Positions 5,397 through 13,922 of a DNA stretch of 25,000 bases are shown piece by piece. Within the stretch, counting starts at the first letter, position 1. Each line of letters opens with the position of its first letter. The translations under genes and the position numbers were made by a program. This DNA is from JAFGDH01 sp964447525. GTDB taxonomy: Archaea; Aenigmatarchaeota; Aenigmatarchaeia; QMZP01; QMZT01. Under the pieces are notes generated by a model. It worked only from the letters and a program-made list of their open reading frames with translations. It was not told where the DNA came from and did not search any database. The stretch lies in contig CAYUSU010000019.1 of the NCBI GenBank assembly GCA_964447525.1, positions 1-25,000 on the forward strand. Reading direction: 5' to 3'.

Positions 5397-5441
5397 ATAA
5401 CTCCTATCGGCTGTTCAGCCCAGCGAGTTATCTAAGGTGAT
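5397..5441 (+). promoter_or_regulatory. Leader hairpin and Shine-Dalgarno of rpoH
   Basis: ATAACTC (5397-5403) pairs with GAGTTAT (5425-5431), and inside it GGCTG-TT-CAGCC (5409-5420) forms a second stem. AAGGTGAT (5434-5441) starts 2 nt after the hairpin, so folding could affect access to the ribosome site. The GGTGAT-N3 spacing seen before mvk and ubiD would put the start codon at 5445. Confidence 0.55.
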
Positions 5442-5456
5442 TAAATCGTTGATATA

Positions 5457-5672
5457 TTGAAACATGTGCTTGTTCCAAGGTTCCGTATTCTCACAGAAGG
5501 GGAAAAAAAACAGGTTCTTGAGAGATTCAACACCAATGAAAAAAAGCTTCCCAGAATTCTTGCAGACGATCCTGCAGTCGGGGTTTTGAAGGCAAAACCC
5601 GGCGACCTTTTAGAAATAACCAGAACTTCCAAGATAGCCGGTGAATCACTTTATTACAGGATTGTTGTTTGA
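5457..5672 (+). CDS. rpoH: DNA-directed RNA polymerase subunit H (Rpo5)
   Basis: 71 aa from TTG 5457. RpoH/Rpo5 is the small assembly subunit corresponding to the C-terminal domain of eukaryotic RPB5 and contacts A' near the downstream DNA. The signatures are HVLVPRFRILTEGEKKQVL, then LPRILADDPAV, then KPGDLLEITRTSKIAGESLYYRIV. It is the first gene of the operon, as in many archaea. The TTG is 15 nt past the Shine-Dalgarno, unusually far. The codons before it (ATC GTT GAT ATA) encode residues that extend the family pattern to VDILKHVLVP, and a TAA closes the frame at 5442, so an ATC at 5445 is a candidate non-canonical start giving 75 aa. Confidence 0.9.
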   Translation: MKHVLVPRFRILTEGEKKQVLERFNTNEKKLPRILADDPAVGVLKAKPGDLLEITRTSKIAGESLYYRIVV

Positions 5673-5681
5673 GGTTAGAAA

Positions 5682-7151
5682 ATGTCATTCGTTACTCTAG
5701 TCAAGGGTTTTGAGAAGGAAAAGGAATGGGTTAAATACCAGATTGAGTCATTTAATAATTTTATCGATTTCGGTCTCCAGAAAATAATCGACGAGGTAGG
5801 AGTAGTAAGGGTAATACAGGAAGCAGAGGATCTGAAGCTTAAATTCGGGAAGGTGGATATAGGAACCCCTACAATCCACGAGGCTGACGGGTCAACTAGG
5901 ACCGTATATCCCAACGAGGCGAGAATCCGTAACCTTACGTACATGGCCCCGATATACGTGAGCATAACACCAATATTCAACGGGGTTCAGGAAAAGATGG
6001 AAAAGGTCCATGTAGGAAACCTTCCGATCATGGTAAGGTCCAAGGTATGTACTTTATACGATCTGGACGAGAGCGAGAACATAGACGTTGGGGAAGACCC
6101 GACTGATCCGGGAGGATATTTCATAGTTAACGGTACCGAAAGGGTACTTGTTCTTATAGAGGAAATAACTTCAAACAAGCCGATTTTCGAGAAAACGCCT
6201 GATGAAGGGGTTATGGTAAGGATCAACTCGGAGAAATCCGGTTTCAAGCAGAGGCATCTAATCGAGATGAAGCCGGACGGGGAGATAACGATCTCCTTTG
6301 CCAACATCAAAAAACTGCCGATAGTGGTCCTTCTTAAGGCTCTCGGCCTGGAGAACGACAAAGAGATGTGTTCTCTGATTTCGAAAGATGACAGGATACT
6401 CAATGAATTCTATACAAATCTTTACGAAACCGACGTGATTACGACGGAAGAGGCAAAGGCATTCATCGGCAGGAAGCTCAAAGTAAGCAAGGATTATGTT
6501 GACGAAAGGGTAAACCAGATACTTGACAGGTATCTTTTCCCTCATCTCGGGCAGGATCTCGCTGACAGGGCACTCAAGGACAAATACATAGCGAGAATAA
6601 TAAGGAAGTGCATATCCGTCAAGCTCGGATTGTCACCTGAAGATGATATTGATCATTATTCCAACAAGCGTTTACTCATGTCCGGCGAACTTTTCGAGCA
6701 GCTTTTCAGATCCATCCTACTCGGGCGATGGGGTCTGATAGCAAAGATGACTTATAATTACCAGAAACTTGTCAAAAGAGGCAAGTTCCCTTCGGTCCAG
6801 TCGATTATCGAGGCAAACACGGTGACGAAACAGATACTTTCCTCGCTGGCGACAGGAACCTGGATAGGAGGGAGAACCGGCGTATCGCAGCGACTGGACA
6901 GGAGCTCCTTCATTAAATCCATTTCACATCTTCGATCCGTACTCTCGCCTTTGACATCCACACAGGAACACTTCAAGGCAAGGCAGGTCCACCCGACCGA
7001 ATGGGGAAGATTGTGTCCCGCTGAAACTCCTGAAGGTTCATCCATAGGATTACGGAAGCATCTTGCTCTTCTGGCAGAGATAACCACGGGGCTTTCGGAA
7101 AAGGACGAAACAGAGCTTCTTAACAGCGTAAAGGGGAGGGGAGTGAAATGA
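5682..7151 (+). CDS. rpoB2: DNA-directed RNA polymerase subunit B'' (Rpo2 N-terminal part)
   Basis: 489 aa, normal for split archaeal B''. It contains the N-terminal protrusion and lobe, PGGYFIVNGTERVLVLIEEIT near residue 145, the fork region THLRS-like SHLRSVLSPL, and the rifampicin-region equivalent RQVHPTEWGRLCPAETPEGSSIGL near the end. The polypeptide ends shortly after LALLAEITTG, where B' takes over. Shine-Dalgarno GAGGTT precedes the ATG by a few bases. The stop overlaps the rpoB' start by ATGA, implying coupled translation and equal amounts of the two halves. Confidence 0.97.
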   Translation: MSFVTLVKGFEKEKEWVKYQIESFNNFIDFGLQKIIDEVGVVRVIQEAEDLKLKFGKVDIGTPTIHEADGSTRTVYPNEARIRNLTYMAPIYVSITPIFNGVQEKMEKVHVGNLPIMVRSKVCTLYDLDESENIDVGEDPTDPGGYFIVNGTERVLVLIEEITSNKPIFEKTPDEGVMVRINSEKSGFKQRHLIEMKPDGEITISFANIKKLPIVVLLKALGLENDKEMCSLISKDDRILNEFYTNLYETDVITTEEAKAFIGRKLKVSKDYVDERVNQILDRYLFPHLGQDLADRALKDKYIARIIRKCISVKLGLSPEDDIDHYSNKRLLMSGELFEQLFRSILLGRWGLIAKMTYNYQKLVKRGKFPSVQSIIEANTVTKQILSSLATGTWIGGRTGVSQRLDRSSFIKSISHLRSVLSPLTSTQEHFKARQVHPTEWGRLCPAETPEGSSIGLRKHLALLAEITTGLSEKDETELLNSVKGRGVK

Positions 7152-8953
7152 AAGCCCCGAAGGAAAAGGTTGACGTTTACTTTAACGGCAACTTCATAGG
7201 TTCTGTCCCGAACGCTGAGAAGTTCATCGCCGATCTGAAGAAAAGAAGAAGGCACAACATTCTCCCGGATCAGATCAACGTAGCATACAACCAGTCATTT
7301 TCAGAGATTCGGGTAAATTCCGATTCCGGAAGAGCAAGGAGACCTCTTGCTATCGTTGAGGACGGGAAACCCAAACTCACTAATGATATTATAAAGAAAC
7401 TGGACTCAGGGAAAATAACATGGACCTATCTTCTGAAGCACGGTATCATCGAATATCTGGATGCGGAAGAAGAGGAAAATGCTTACATAGCCATTGATCT
7501 GGCTGATGTCACGAAAGAGCACACGCATCTGGAACTCAATCCAATATTGGTTCTTGGTATATCCGCAAGCCTTACTCCGTATTCTGACTATAACCGAGGG
7601 GATAGGGTAAACTACGGCGCAAAGATGGTCGGACAGGCTATCGGTGCGCCGGTTGACAACTTTCTCATAAGAGCCGACACCAAGTTCAACATTCTTGCAT
7701 ATCCGCAGCGTCCTCTGGTCAGGACCAAGACAGACGACATCCTTTCATTGCATCCGTATGGCCAGAACGTCGTGATAGCGATAATGTGCTGGGACGGGTT
7801 CAACATGAACGACGCCGTCGTGCTCAACAAGAGTTCTGTCGACAGGGGAATGTTCAGGTCATTCTATTTCCGTACATATGAAACCTTCAAAAAGAGATAC
7901 TGGGGCGGTCAAGAGGATCGGATAAGCATCCCGGAACCCGGAATAAAGGGTTACAGGGGAGACGAGGCCTACAAGGACCTCGCCGAAGACGGTATAATAA
8001 ACATAGAGACCCCGGTGCATTCTGATTCGATATTAGTAGGAAAAACTTCCCCATTAAGGTTCCTCACCGGCGGGGATTTCACGATGGATATAGAGAACAA
8101 AAGGGAATCCTCAATAACAGTAAGACACGGCGAGAGGGGTGTTGTGGACAAGGTTCTCATAAGCGAGACAACCAACGGAGAGCAGCTCTTCAAGATACGA
8201 ATTCGAGACCAGAGAATCCCTGAACTCGGGGACAAGTTCGCGACAAGGCACGGGCAGAAGGGCGTAACAGCGCTCTTGGTCCCGCAGGAGGATATGCCGT
8301 TCACAAAGGACGGTGTTGTTCCCGATGTCGTTTTCAATCCTCACGGAATCCCTTCAAGGATGACTGTGAGCCAGCTGATAGAAGTATTGGCCGGAAAGTG
8401 TTCCGCCTATTCGGGAAAGATAATGGACGGTTCCACATTCTCCGGGACAAAAGAGGACGAAATACGGAAGGAAATGCTCAAACTTGGTTTCAATGACGAC
8501 GGGAAGGAGACTTTATATGATGGTAGGACCGGAAAGGCGTATGAAGTCATGATTTTCACAGGAATTACATATTACATGAAGCTTGACCACATGGTCGCTG
8601 ACAAGATACATGCCCGTTCAAAGGGGCCGGTAACGCTTCTTACGAGACAACCGACAGAAGGAAGAAGCAAGCGCGGAGGTCTCAGGCTCGGGGAGATGGA
8701 ACAGCAGTGTCTTGTAGGGCATGGTGCGGCTATGACGTTGAAGGAAAGATTCAATTCGGACGAAACGGTAATTCCGATATGCCAGAACTGCGGGTTGATA
8801 GCGGTTCATGACAAGACAAAAAACAAGACACACTGCCTTGTCTGCAAGGATTCCAAGGTATTATGGGTAAACACGTCATACGCCTTCAAGCTTACTCTTG
8901 ACGAGTTCAAGTCAATGGGCGTTTATCCGAAACTGGTGGTGGAAGAGATATGA
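7148..8953 (+). CDS. rpoB1: DNA-directed RNA polymerase subunit B' (Rpo2 C-terminal part)
   Basis: 601 aa, the C-terminal half of the second largest subunit. Catalytic and nucleic-acid-binding blocks are present: MCWDGFNMNDAVVLNKSS, ELGDKFATRHGQKG (361-372), DVVFNPHGIPSRMTV, and GGLRLGEMEQQ (510-520) of the clamp/anchor. The C-terminal zinc ribbon uses C545/C548 and C563/C566. With rpoB'' it forms the full B subunit. The split at this site is shared by methanogens, halophiles and many DPANN archaea. It overlaps rpoB'' and rpoA' by 4 nt each (ATGA). Confidence 0.97.
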   Translation: MKAPKEKVDVYFNGNFIGSVPNAEKFIADLKKRRRHNILPDQINVAYNQSFSEIRVNSDSGRARRPLAIVEDGKPKLTNDIIKKLDSGKITWTYLLKHGIIEYLDAEEEENAYIAIDLADVTKEHTHLELNPILVLGISASLTPYSDYNRGDRVNYGAKMVGQAIGAPVDNFLIRADTKFNILAYPQRPLVRTKTDDILSLHPYGQNVVIAIMCWDGFNMNDAVVLNKSSVDRGMFRSFYFRTYETFKKRYWGGQEDRISIPEPGIKGYRGDEAYKDLAEDGIINIETPVHSDSILVGKTSPLRFLTGGDFTMDIENKRESSITVRHGERGVVDKVLISETTNGEQLFKIRIRDQRIPELGDKFATRHGQKGVTALLVPQEDMPFTKDGVVPDVVFNPHGIPSRMTVSQLIEVLAGKCSAYSGKIMDGSTFSGTKEDEIRKEMLKLGFNDDGKETLYDGRTGKAYEVMIFTGITYYMKLDHMVADKIHARSKGPVTLLTRQPTEGRSKRGGLRLGEMEQQCLVGHGAAMTLKERFNSDETVIPICQNCGLIAVHDKTKNKTHCLVCKDSKVLWVNTSYAFKLTLDEFKSMGVYPKLVVEEI

Positions 8954-11445
8954 ATACTACAAGAATAAAGGCAATGCAGTTCGGGATACTTTCCCCGAGT
9001 GTTGTAAAGTCTCTTGCTACCGTTAGGATCGTTACATCGGATCTTTACGACGCCGACGGTTATCCGGTTGACGGCGGAGTGATGGATCCAAGGATGGGTG
9101 TAGTCGATCCCGGTATCAGGTGCAGGACATGCGGAGCGGGCATTGGTGACTGTCCTGGACATTTCGGTTATCTGGAATTGGCAAGACCCGCAATAAACGT
9201 TCTATTCACTAAACAGATCTATCAGATGCTTAAGGCAACCTGCGTTAAATGCGGGAAGATACTTTGCAAGAATCCCGTTTCAATCGATCAGGCGTCCAAA
9301 AGTGCTACGAAGAAATGTTCATCCTGCGGGAAACAACAGGGGAAGGTCAGTTTCGCCAAGCCTTACACGTATTATTTGGGCAAGGAAGAACTTTCCCCGA
9401 CCTCGATAAGGGAATGGCTCGAGAGAATTTCGGACGAGGATCTCAAAAAGATGAAATTCCTTGGAGGAAGGCCGGAATGGCTGATACTGACGCTGTTCCC
9501 GATACCTCCGGTAACGACGAGACCGAGTATAACACTGGAAACCGGGGAAAGGTCAGAAGACGACCTTACTCACAAGCTTGTTGATATAGTAAGAATCAAC
9601 CAGTCGCTGAAGGAAAACATAGACATAGGGGCGCCTGAATTCATACTTAACGACCTCTGGGAGCTTTCCCAGTATCATGTGGCCACTTATTTCGACAATG
9701 AATTGACAGGGGTTCCCCAGGCAAGGCACAGGTCAGGAAGGCCGCTTAAGGGTATGATACAAAGACTAAAAGCGAAGGAGGGGAGGATACGAGGCAACCT
9801 TCTGGGAAAGAGGGTAAACTATTCTTCCAGAACGGTCATCAGTCCTGATCCAACACTCTCCATAAACGAGGTCGGGATACCTGAAATCGTTTCTAAAGAG
9901 CTCACCATACCGCAGACCGTCACTTCCCTCAACATGAAAGAGGTAAAGGACATGCTCAAAGACGGCAAGATAAACTACATAACCAGGCCGGACGGAAGGA
10001 AAATCAAGTTAACCGACGAGAACAAGAAGGATCTGATCTCTAACATAGTCAATGGATGGAGCGTTGACAGGCAGTTAAAAGACGGTGACGTCGTGCTCTT
10101 CAACAGGCAGCCATCACTTCACAGGGTCTCAATAATGGTCCACCGGGTCAAGGTAACACCGTACAGGACATTCCGTATGAATCCCAGCGTTTGCGCTCCC
10201 TACAATGCAGACTTCGACGGCGACGAGATGAATATCCACGCACTCCAGTCCGAAGAGGCTCAGGTGGAGGCTTCGATGCTTATGGACGTGAAGAACAATA
10301 TAATCTCACCCAGGTTCGGCGGCCCGCTGGTGGGGCTGGATCTTGATCATATTTCCGGCATATATTCTCTTACCAAAAAGGGAACGGTTCTCACAAGGGA
10401 AAACACTGTCCAGCTATTCGCGAAAGCCGGGGTTGATATTGAAGTTCCCGATAAGAAGGAGTTCACCGGGAAGGAAATAGTAAGCATTCTCCTGCCGAAA
10501 GAACTCAACATGGCTTACAAATCAGGCTCGTGTAAGGAATGTGATGTTTGCACGAAAGAGAAATGCCCTTATGACGCGTGGGTTTCGGTCAAGAATGGTC
10601 AGCTCGTGAGCGGTGTACTGGACAGCGTTGCTGTGGGAGCTTTCAAGGGAAAGATAATAAACAAAGTGAGAAGAATAATCGATAATGACAGACTAAAGGA
10701 TTTCATTGACACGTTAGGAAGAATAGGTGTTTCATATTTAATGCAGAGGGGATTTTCCATAGGTCTTTCAGATCTTGATCTCCCCGAAAAGGCGCATAAG
10801 GAAATAAGAAAAGAGATACAAAAAGCGGAAAATGAAGCAGATGATCTGGTTGTTGCATATAACAGGCATAAGCTGAAGATTCTTCCGGGTATGACGCGCA
10901 AGGAATCCCTTGAAACACAGATACTTTCCTCGCTTGCTGAGGGTCTTAACATAGTCAGCGAGATCATGGTAAAGAACATAAGACCGAGCGATATACTTGC
11001 CATGTCAGCTTCGGGTGCAAAGGGTTCCAACATCAACACGACCCAGATGGCCGCCTGCGTAGGTTCAGAAACCATACTCGGACAGAGGATACAGCGGGGT
11101 TACATGGAAAGAGTACTTCCGCATTTCAAGAAGAATGATTTATCTGCAGGGGCGCACGGTTTTGTTGCCAGGGGTTTCAAGCAGGGACTCACGCCATTCG
11201 AATTCTTCTGGAACGTAATGAACGGAAGGGAAGGTCTTATGGACAAATCGCTTCGAACCCGAAAATCGGGTTACATGCAGAGGAGGCTCATGAACTCGCT
11301 TCAGGACCTTAAGGTGTGCGGGGACATGACGGTCCGCGATTCGAACGATAACATGATACAGTTCTTCGCTGGTGAAGACGGTATGGATCCGTCGAAGACC
11401 GACTGGGGAGAATTGAGGTGGAAGTTCCACTTGGAAAACGAATAG
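8950..11445 (+). CDS. rpoA1: DNA-directed RNA polymerase subunit A' (Rpo1 N-terminal part)
   Basis: 831 aa, slightly short for A'. It contains the catalytic magnesium loop NADFDGDEMNIH with the three Asp inside residues 419-425. The N-terminal clamp zinc site is C58/C61/C68/H71, and a second Cys set is C98/C101/C123/C126. Other blocks are LLGKRVNYSSRTVISPDP, FNRQPSLHRVS, and the bridge-helix/trigger region GLTPFEFFWNVMNGREGL followed by SGYMQRRLM near the C-terminus. The internal CDVCTKEKCPYDAW segment adds another possible metal site. The remainder of the subunit is encoded by rpoA'' 7 nt downstream. Confidence 0.97.
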   Translation: MNTTRIKAMQFGILSPSVVKSLATVRIVTSDLYDADGYPVDGGVMDPRMGVVDPGIRCRTCGAGIGDCPGHFGYLELARPAINVLFTKQIYQMLKATCVKCGKILCKNPVSIDQASKSATKKCSSCGKQQGKVSFAKPYTYYLGKEELSPTSIREWLERISDEDLKKMKFLGGRPEWLILTLFPIPPVTTRPSITLETGERSEDDLTHKLVDIVRINQSLKENIDIGAPEFILNDLWELSQYHVATYFDNELTGVPQARHRSGRPLKGMIQRLKAKEGRIRGNLLGKRVNYSSRTVISPDPTLSINEVGIPEIVSKELTIPQTVTSLNMKEVKDMLKDGKINYITRPDGRKIKLTDENKKDLISNIVNGWSVDRQLKDGDVVLFNRQPSLHRVSIMVHRVKVTPYRTFRMNPSVCAPYNADFDGDEMNIHALQSEEAQVEASMLMDVKNNIISPRFGGPLVGLDLDHISGIYSLTKKGTVLTRENTVQLFAKAGVDIEVPDKKEFTGKEIVSILLPKELNMAYKSGSCKECDVCTKEKCPYDAWVSVKNGQLVSGVLDSVAVGAFKGKIINKVRRIIDNDRLKDFIDTLGRIGVSYLMQRGFSIGLSDLDLPEKAHKEIRKEIQKAENEADDLVVAYNRHKLKILPGMTRKESLETQILSSLAEGLNIVSEIMVKNIRPSDILAMSASGAKGSNINTTQMAACVGSETILGQRIQRGYMERVLPHFKKNDLSAGAHGFVARGFKQGLTPFEFFWNVMNGREGLMDKSLRTRKSGYMQRRLMNSLQDLKVCGDMTVRDSNDNMIQFFAGEDGMDPSKTDWGELRWKFHLENE

Positions 11446-11452
11446 TGATATT

Positions 11453-12763
11453 ATGATGAGAGAATTGCCGGTAAAGATAATGAAGGAAGTTGAGGAGTAC
11501 GCCGAGAAGAACAATCTCGATGTTTCTGAAATCATGGAAAAGGTAAAAAAGCTCTACACTGATGCCCTTTATTATCCGGAAGAGGCGATGGGCGTTGTCG
11601 CGGCGCAGTCGCTTTCCGAGCCGGCAACCCAGATGACCATGCGAACATACCATTTCGCAGGCACTGCGGGTATTCAGGTAACTCTCGGTCTCCCGAGGCT
11701 GATAGAGATATACGATGCGAAAAAAGAGCCGGAGACACCTAGCATGACGATATACCTTAACAAGGAACATCAGACAGAGGGAAAAGCCATGGAAGTGGCG
11801 AAAAAGATCAAAGAGGTAAAACTCAGGGATTTCGTCGTGGGTGACGTTATTGACCTTATCAATCTTGTCATAAGGCTGAAGCTTGATGTTGAAAAACTTG
11901 GCAAATTCGGCCTTGAGATCGAAAAGCTGAAAAAGCACATAAAAATCAAGAACGTAGACGTGGAAGCCAAGGGATCTGAAGTGATTGTTACCTCAAAGAA
12001 GATGGAGAGCATAAATCTCCACAAGCTCAAGTACAAGGTCATGGAATCCCATATACGGGGAGTGAAAGGGATTTCCCACGTCATCGTCAGCAAAGACGAA
12101 ATGCGAGGATGGATAATAAGCACACTGGGATCAAACCTCAAGAAGATACTGGAAGTAGAGGGGGTGAATCCGGAAACAACGACATGCAACAATGTTTTCG
12201 AGATATATGATGTTCTAGGCATAGAAGCGGCCAGGAATGCCATAATAATCGAGGCAATCGGCACGATAGAAGAACAGGGACTGGGAGTAGACCCGAGATA
12301 CGTTTCTCTTCTTGCCGATCTAATGACGTCTTCCGGCGGAATTATGGGAATAGGAAGGTACGGGATAGCCGGTAACAAGGATTCCGTTTTGGCGAGGATG
12401 GCGTTCGAGGAGACGAAAAAACATATAATTAACGCTGCCATAGAGGGGATAAACGATCCGCTGAAGGGTCATGTCGAAAACATAATAATGAACCAGGTGA
12501 TTCCGGTCGGGACCGGCGCGTTCAAGCTTATCGGAAGGTTCCCGGATCAGTCGAAGGCGGTTAAAACCGATGTTTCGAAGGAATCCGCTTCCCCGAATAA
12601 AAACAAAGGAACAAAAAAGGTAAAGAAAATGGAAAAGATATTTGCAGAAAAACCAAAACCCACAAAAAAAACAGGAAAAAAGCCTGCCAAAAAGGAGACA
12701 AAGAAGCCGAAGACCGAAAAACCGGCAAAAAAATCAAATAATGCCGCAAAAAAGAAAAAATGA
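11453..12763 (+). CDS. rpoA2: DNA-directed RNA polymerase subunit A'' (Rpo1 C-terminal part) with a lysine-rich tail
   Basis: 436 aa. The core (about 1-366) has the jaw and C-terminal clamp of A'': YPEEAMGVVAAQSLSEPATQ, MRTYHFAGTAGIQVTLGLPR, DVLGIEAARNAIIIEA, LADLMTSSGGIMGIGRYGI and ENIIMNQVIPVGTGAF. Most A'' proteins end soon after that block. Here a further 70 residues (367-436) follow, 28 of them Lys, with repeated PAKK/TKK/KPK units and a final KKKK. The tail is low-complexity, probably disordered and strongly basic, so it may bind nucleic acid. A second ATG three bases in is an alternative start. This is the last gene of the operon. Confidence 0.95.
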   Translation: MMRELPVKIMKEVEEYAEKNNLDVSEIMEKVKKLYTDALYYPEEAMGVVAAQSLSEPATQMTMRTYHFAGTAGIQVTLGLPRLIEIYDAKKEPETPSMTIYLNKEHQTEGKAMEVAKKIKEVKLRDFVVGDVIDLINLVIRLKLDVEKLGKFGLEIEKLKKHIKIKNVDVEAKGSEVIVTSKKMESINLHKLKYKVMESHIRGVKGISHVIVSKDEMRGWIISTLGSNLKKILEVEGVNPETTTCNNVFEIYDVLGIEAARNAIIIEAIGTIEEQGLGVDPRYVSLLADLMTSSGGIMGIGRYGIAGNKDSVLARMAFEETKKHIINAAIEGINDPLKGHVENIIMNQVIPVGTGAFKLIGRFPDQSKAVKTDVSKESASPNKNKGTKKVKKMEKIFAEKPKPTKKTGKKPAKKETKKPKTEKPAKKSNNAAKKKK

Positions 12764-12778
12764 GCTTATATTCTGAAA

Positions 12779-12834
12779 ACTTTTAAATAGTTTTAACAAC
12801 AATTTCACTAATAATCAATTTGATAACAAGAGGA
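12779..12834 (+). promoter_or_regulatory. Promoter and ribosome site of the uL6 operon
   Basis: ACTTTTAAATAG (12779-12790) is a strong TATA box, with initiation expected near 12813. AAGAGGA (12828-12834) is the Shine-Dalgarno for the ATG at 12840. It separates the ribosomal genes from the polymerase operon. Confidence 0.6.
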
Positions 12835-12839
12835 AAACC

Positions 12840-13397
12840 ATGTTAAAATATGAGGTTGACGTCCCGGAAGGGGTAGAAGTGAAGCAGGAAAACAAGAATG
12901 TGATAATTAAAGGAGAGAAAGGTGAACTTTCGAAAGAGTTCAGGAATCCTTTCATAACCCTTAAGATAGACGGGAAAAAAATCGTAATCTCATCCGATAA
13001 CGAAAGAAAAAATGTAAAGGCTATCATGGGAACATGGAAAGCTATCATTAGTAATATGTTTACCGGCGTTTCAAAGGAATGGAAAGGCGAGCTTAAAATG
13101 GTTTATTCCCATTTCCCGGTCAAAATAAAGATAGACCAGAATAATCTGGTCATCGAAAACTTCCTGGGAGAGAGAAACCCCAGATCAGTTCCTATCCCTG
13201 AAAACCTAAAGGCAGAAGTAAAGGAAAACGTAATAACCGTAACGGGCATTGACAGGGCGCTGGTCGGCCAGCTCTGCGCGAGGATAGAACAGGTCACCAA
13301 GGTCAGGGGCTACGACAGGAGGGTTTTCCAGGACGGGTGCTACATAACGAAAAAACCGTACGTGGAGGAGAATGAAAATGAAGAAGGAACTGCTTGA
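12840..13397 (+). CDS. rpl6: Large ribosomal subunit protein uL6
   Basis: 185 aa, normal for archaeal L6, which binds 23S rRNA near the sarcin-ricin loop and the factor-binding site. It begins with VDVPEGVEVKQENKNVIIKGEKGEL, the first of two L6 beta domains, and the second ends with GIDRALVGQLCARIEQVTKVRGYDRRVFQDGCYI, diagnostic for archaeal and eukaryotic L6/L9e. A short acidic tail (EENENEEGTA) follows. Its 3' end overlaps the eL32 start, as in the canonical archaeal spc cluster where eL32 follows uL6. Confidence 0.95.
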   Translation: MLKYEVDVPEGVEVKQENKNVIIKGEKGELSKEFRNPFITLKIDGKKIVISSDNERKNVKAIMGTWKAIISNMFTGVSKEWKGELKMVYSHFPVKIKIDQNNLVIENFLGERNPRSVPIPENLKAEVKENVITVTGIDRALVGQLCARIEQVTKVRGYDRRVFQDGCYITKKPYVEENENEEGTA

Positions 13398-13743
13398 ACT
13401 CAGAAAGAAAATAAAGAAGAAGAAGCCCAAATTCAAGAGACAGGAACATAAACGAAAGGGATTAAAGGATGTTTACAGGCGACCCAGGGGAATCCGCTCA
13501 AAAATGCGGATGAGACTCAAGGGAAAGTCAAAGCTCCCGTCTCCCGGTTACGGCAGCCCTTCGGAAGTGAAGGGATTAACCAGAGAAGGATTCAGGGAAG
13601 TGATTGTTTTTACCCAGAACGATCTTGAAAAGATAAACCCGGAAACCGACGTAGCCGTCATTTCTGGCACGGTCGGAAGAAAAAGAAGGATTGAAATTCT
13701 CGAACTGGCACAGAAAAACAATATAAAAGTGCAAAACCAATAG
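13378..13743 (+). CDS. rpl32e: Large ribosomal subunit protein eL32
   Basis: 121 aa from the ATG at 13378. Archaeal/eukaryotic eL32: KKPKFKRQEHKRKGLKDVYRRPRGIRSKMR is the RNA-binding N-terminal block, SPGYGSPSEVKGL the middle, and a Rossmann-like C-terminal part ends with GRKRRIEILELAQKNNIKV. The Shine-Dalgarno GGAGGAG (13364-13370) is 7 nt before this ATG but only 1 nt before the ATG at 13372, so I prefer 13378. It overlaps the last codons of uL6. In most archaea eL19, uL18 and uS5 follow; here they do not. Confidence 0.93.
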   Translation: MKKELLELRKKIKKKKPKFKRQEHKRKGLKDVYRRPRGIRSKMRMRLKGKSKLPSPGYGSPSEVKGLTREGFREVIVFTQNDLEKINPETDVAVISGTVGRKRRIEILELAQKNNIKVQNQ

Positions 13744-13763
13744 AAAAAATGCGGGTGTTATGA

Positions 13764-13922
13764 ATGATCTCTAAAAGCTGTCCAGTCTGTGGTACTCATG
13801 GAAGATTGTGGAACAAGCAGCCCGAGGCATTCCTTTGTCCAAAATGTTACACGTTTTACAGCAAATTCGGCCTTATTCTCGAGACGGAAGCGGAAGTAGA
13901 ACCAATCGAGCTCTGGACCTAG
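13764..13922 (+). CDS. Small zinc-ribbon protein, 52 aa
   Basis: ATG to TAG with GGGTG a few bases upstream. The peptide (MISKSCPVCGTHG..., FLCPKCYTFYSKFG, tail ending IELWT) has two CxxC knuckles 17 residues apart, enough for one zinc ribbon, and an acidic C-terminus. It follows eL32 by 20 nt on the same strand and is probably in the same operon, so a role with the ribosome or transcription is possible but is inference. Its last bases overlap the 3' end of the convergent ogt gene by 4 nt. Confidence 0.7.
   Translation: MISKSCPVCGTHGRLWNKQPEAFLCPKCYTFYSKFGLILETEAEVEPIELWT

Noticed and set aside
11309..12441. Long minus-strand frames (209 and 223 aa) opposite rpoA''
   Set aside because: Shadows of rpoA', rpoA'' codon use; the plus-strand genes are certain.
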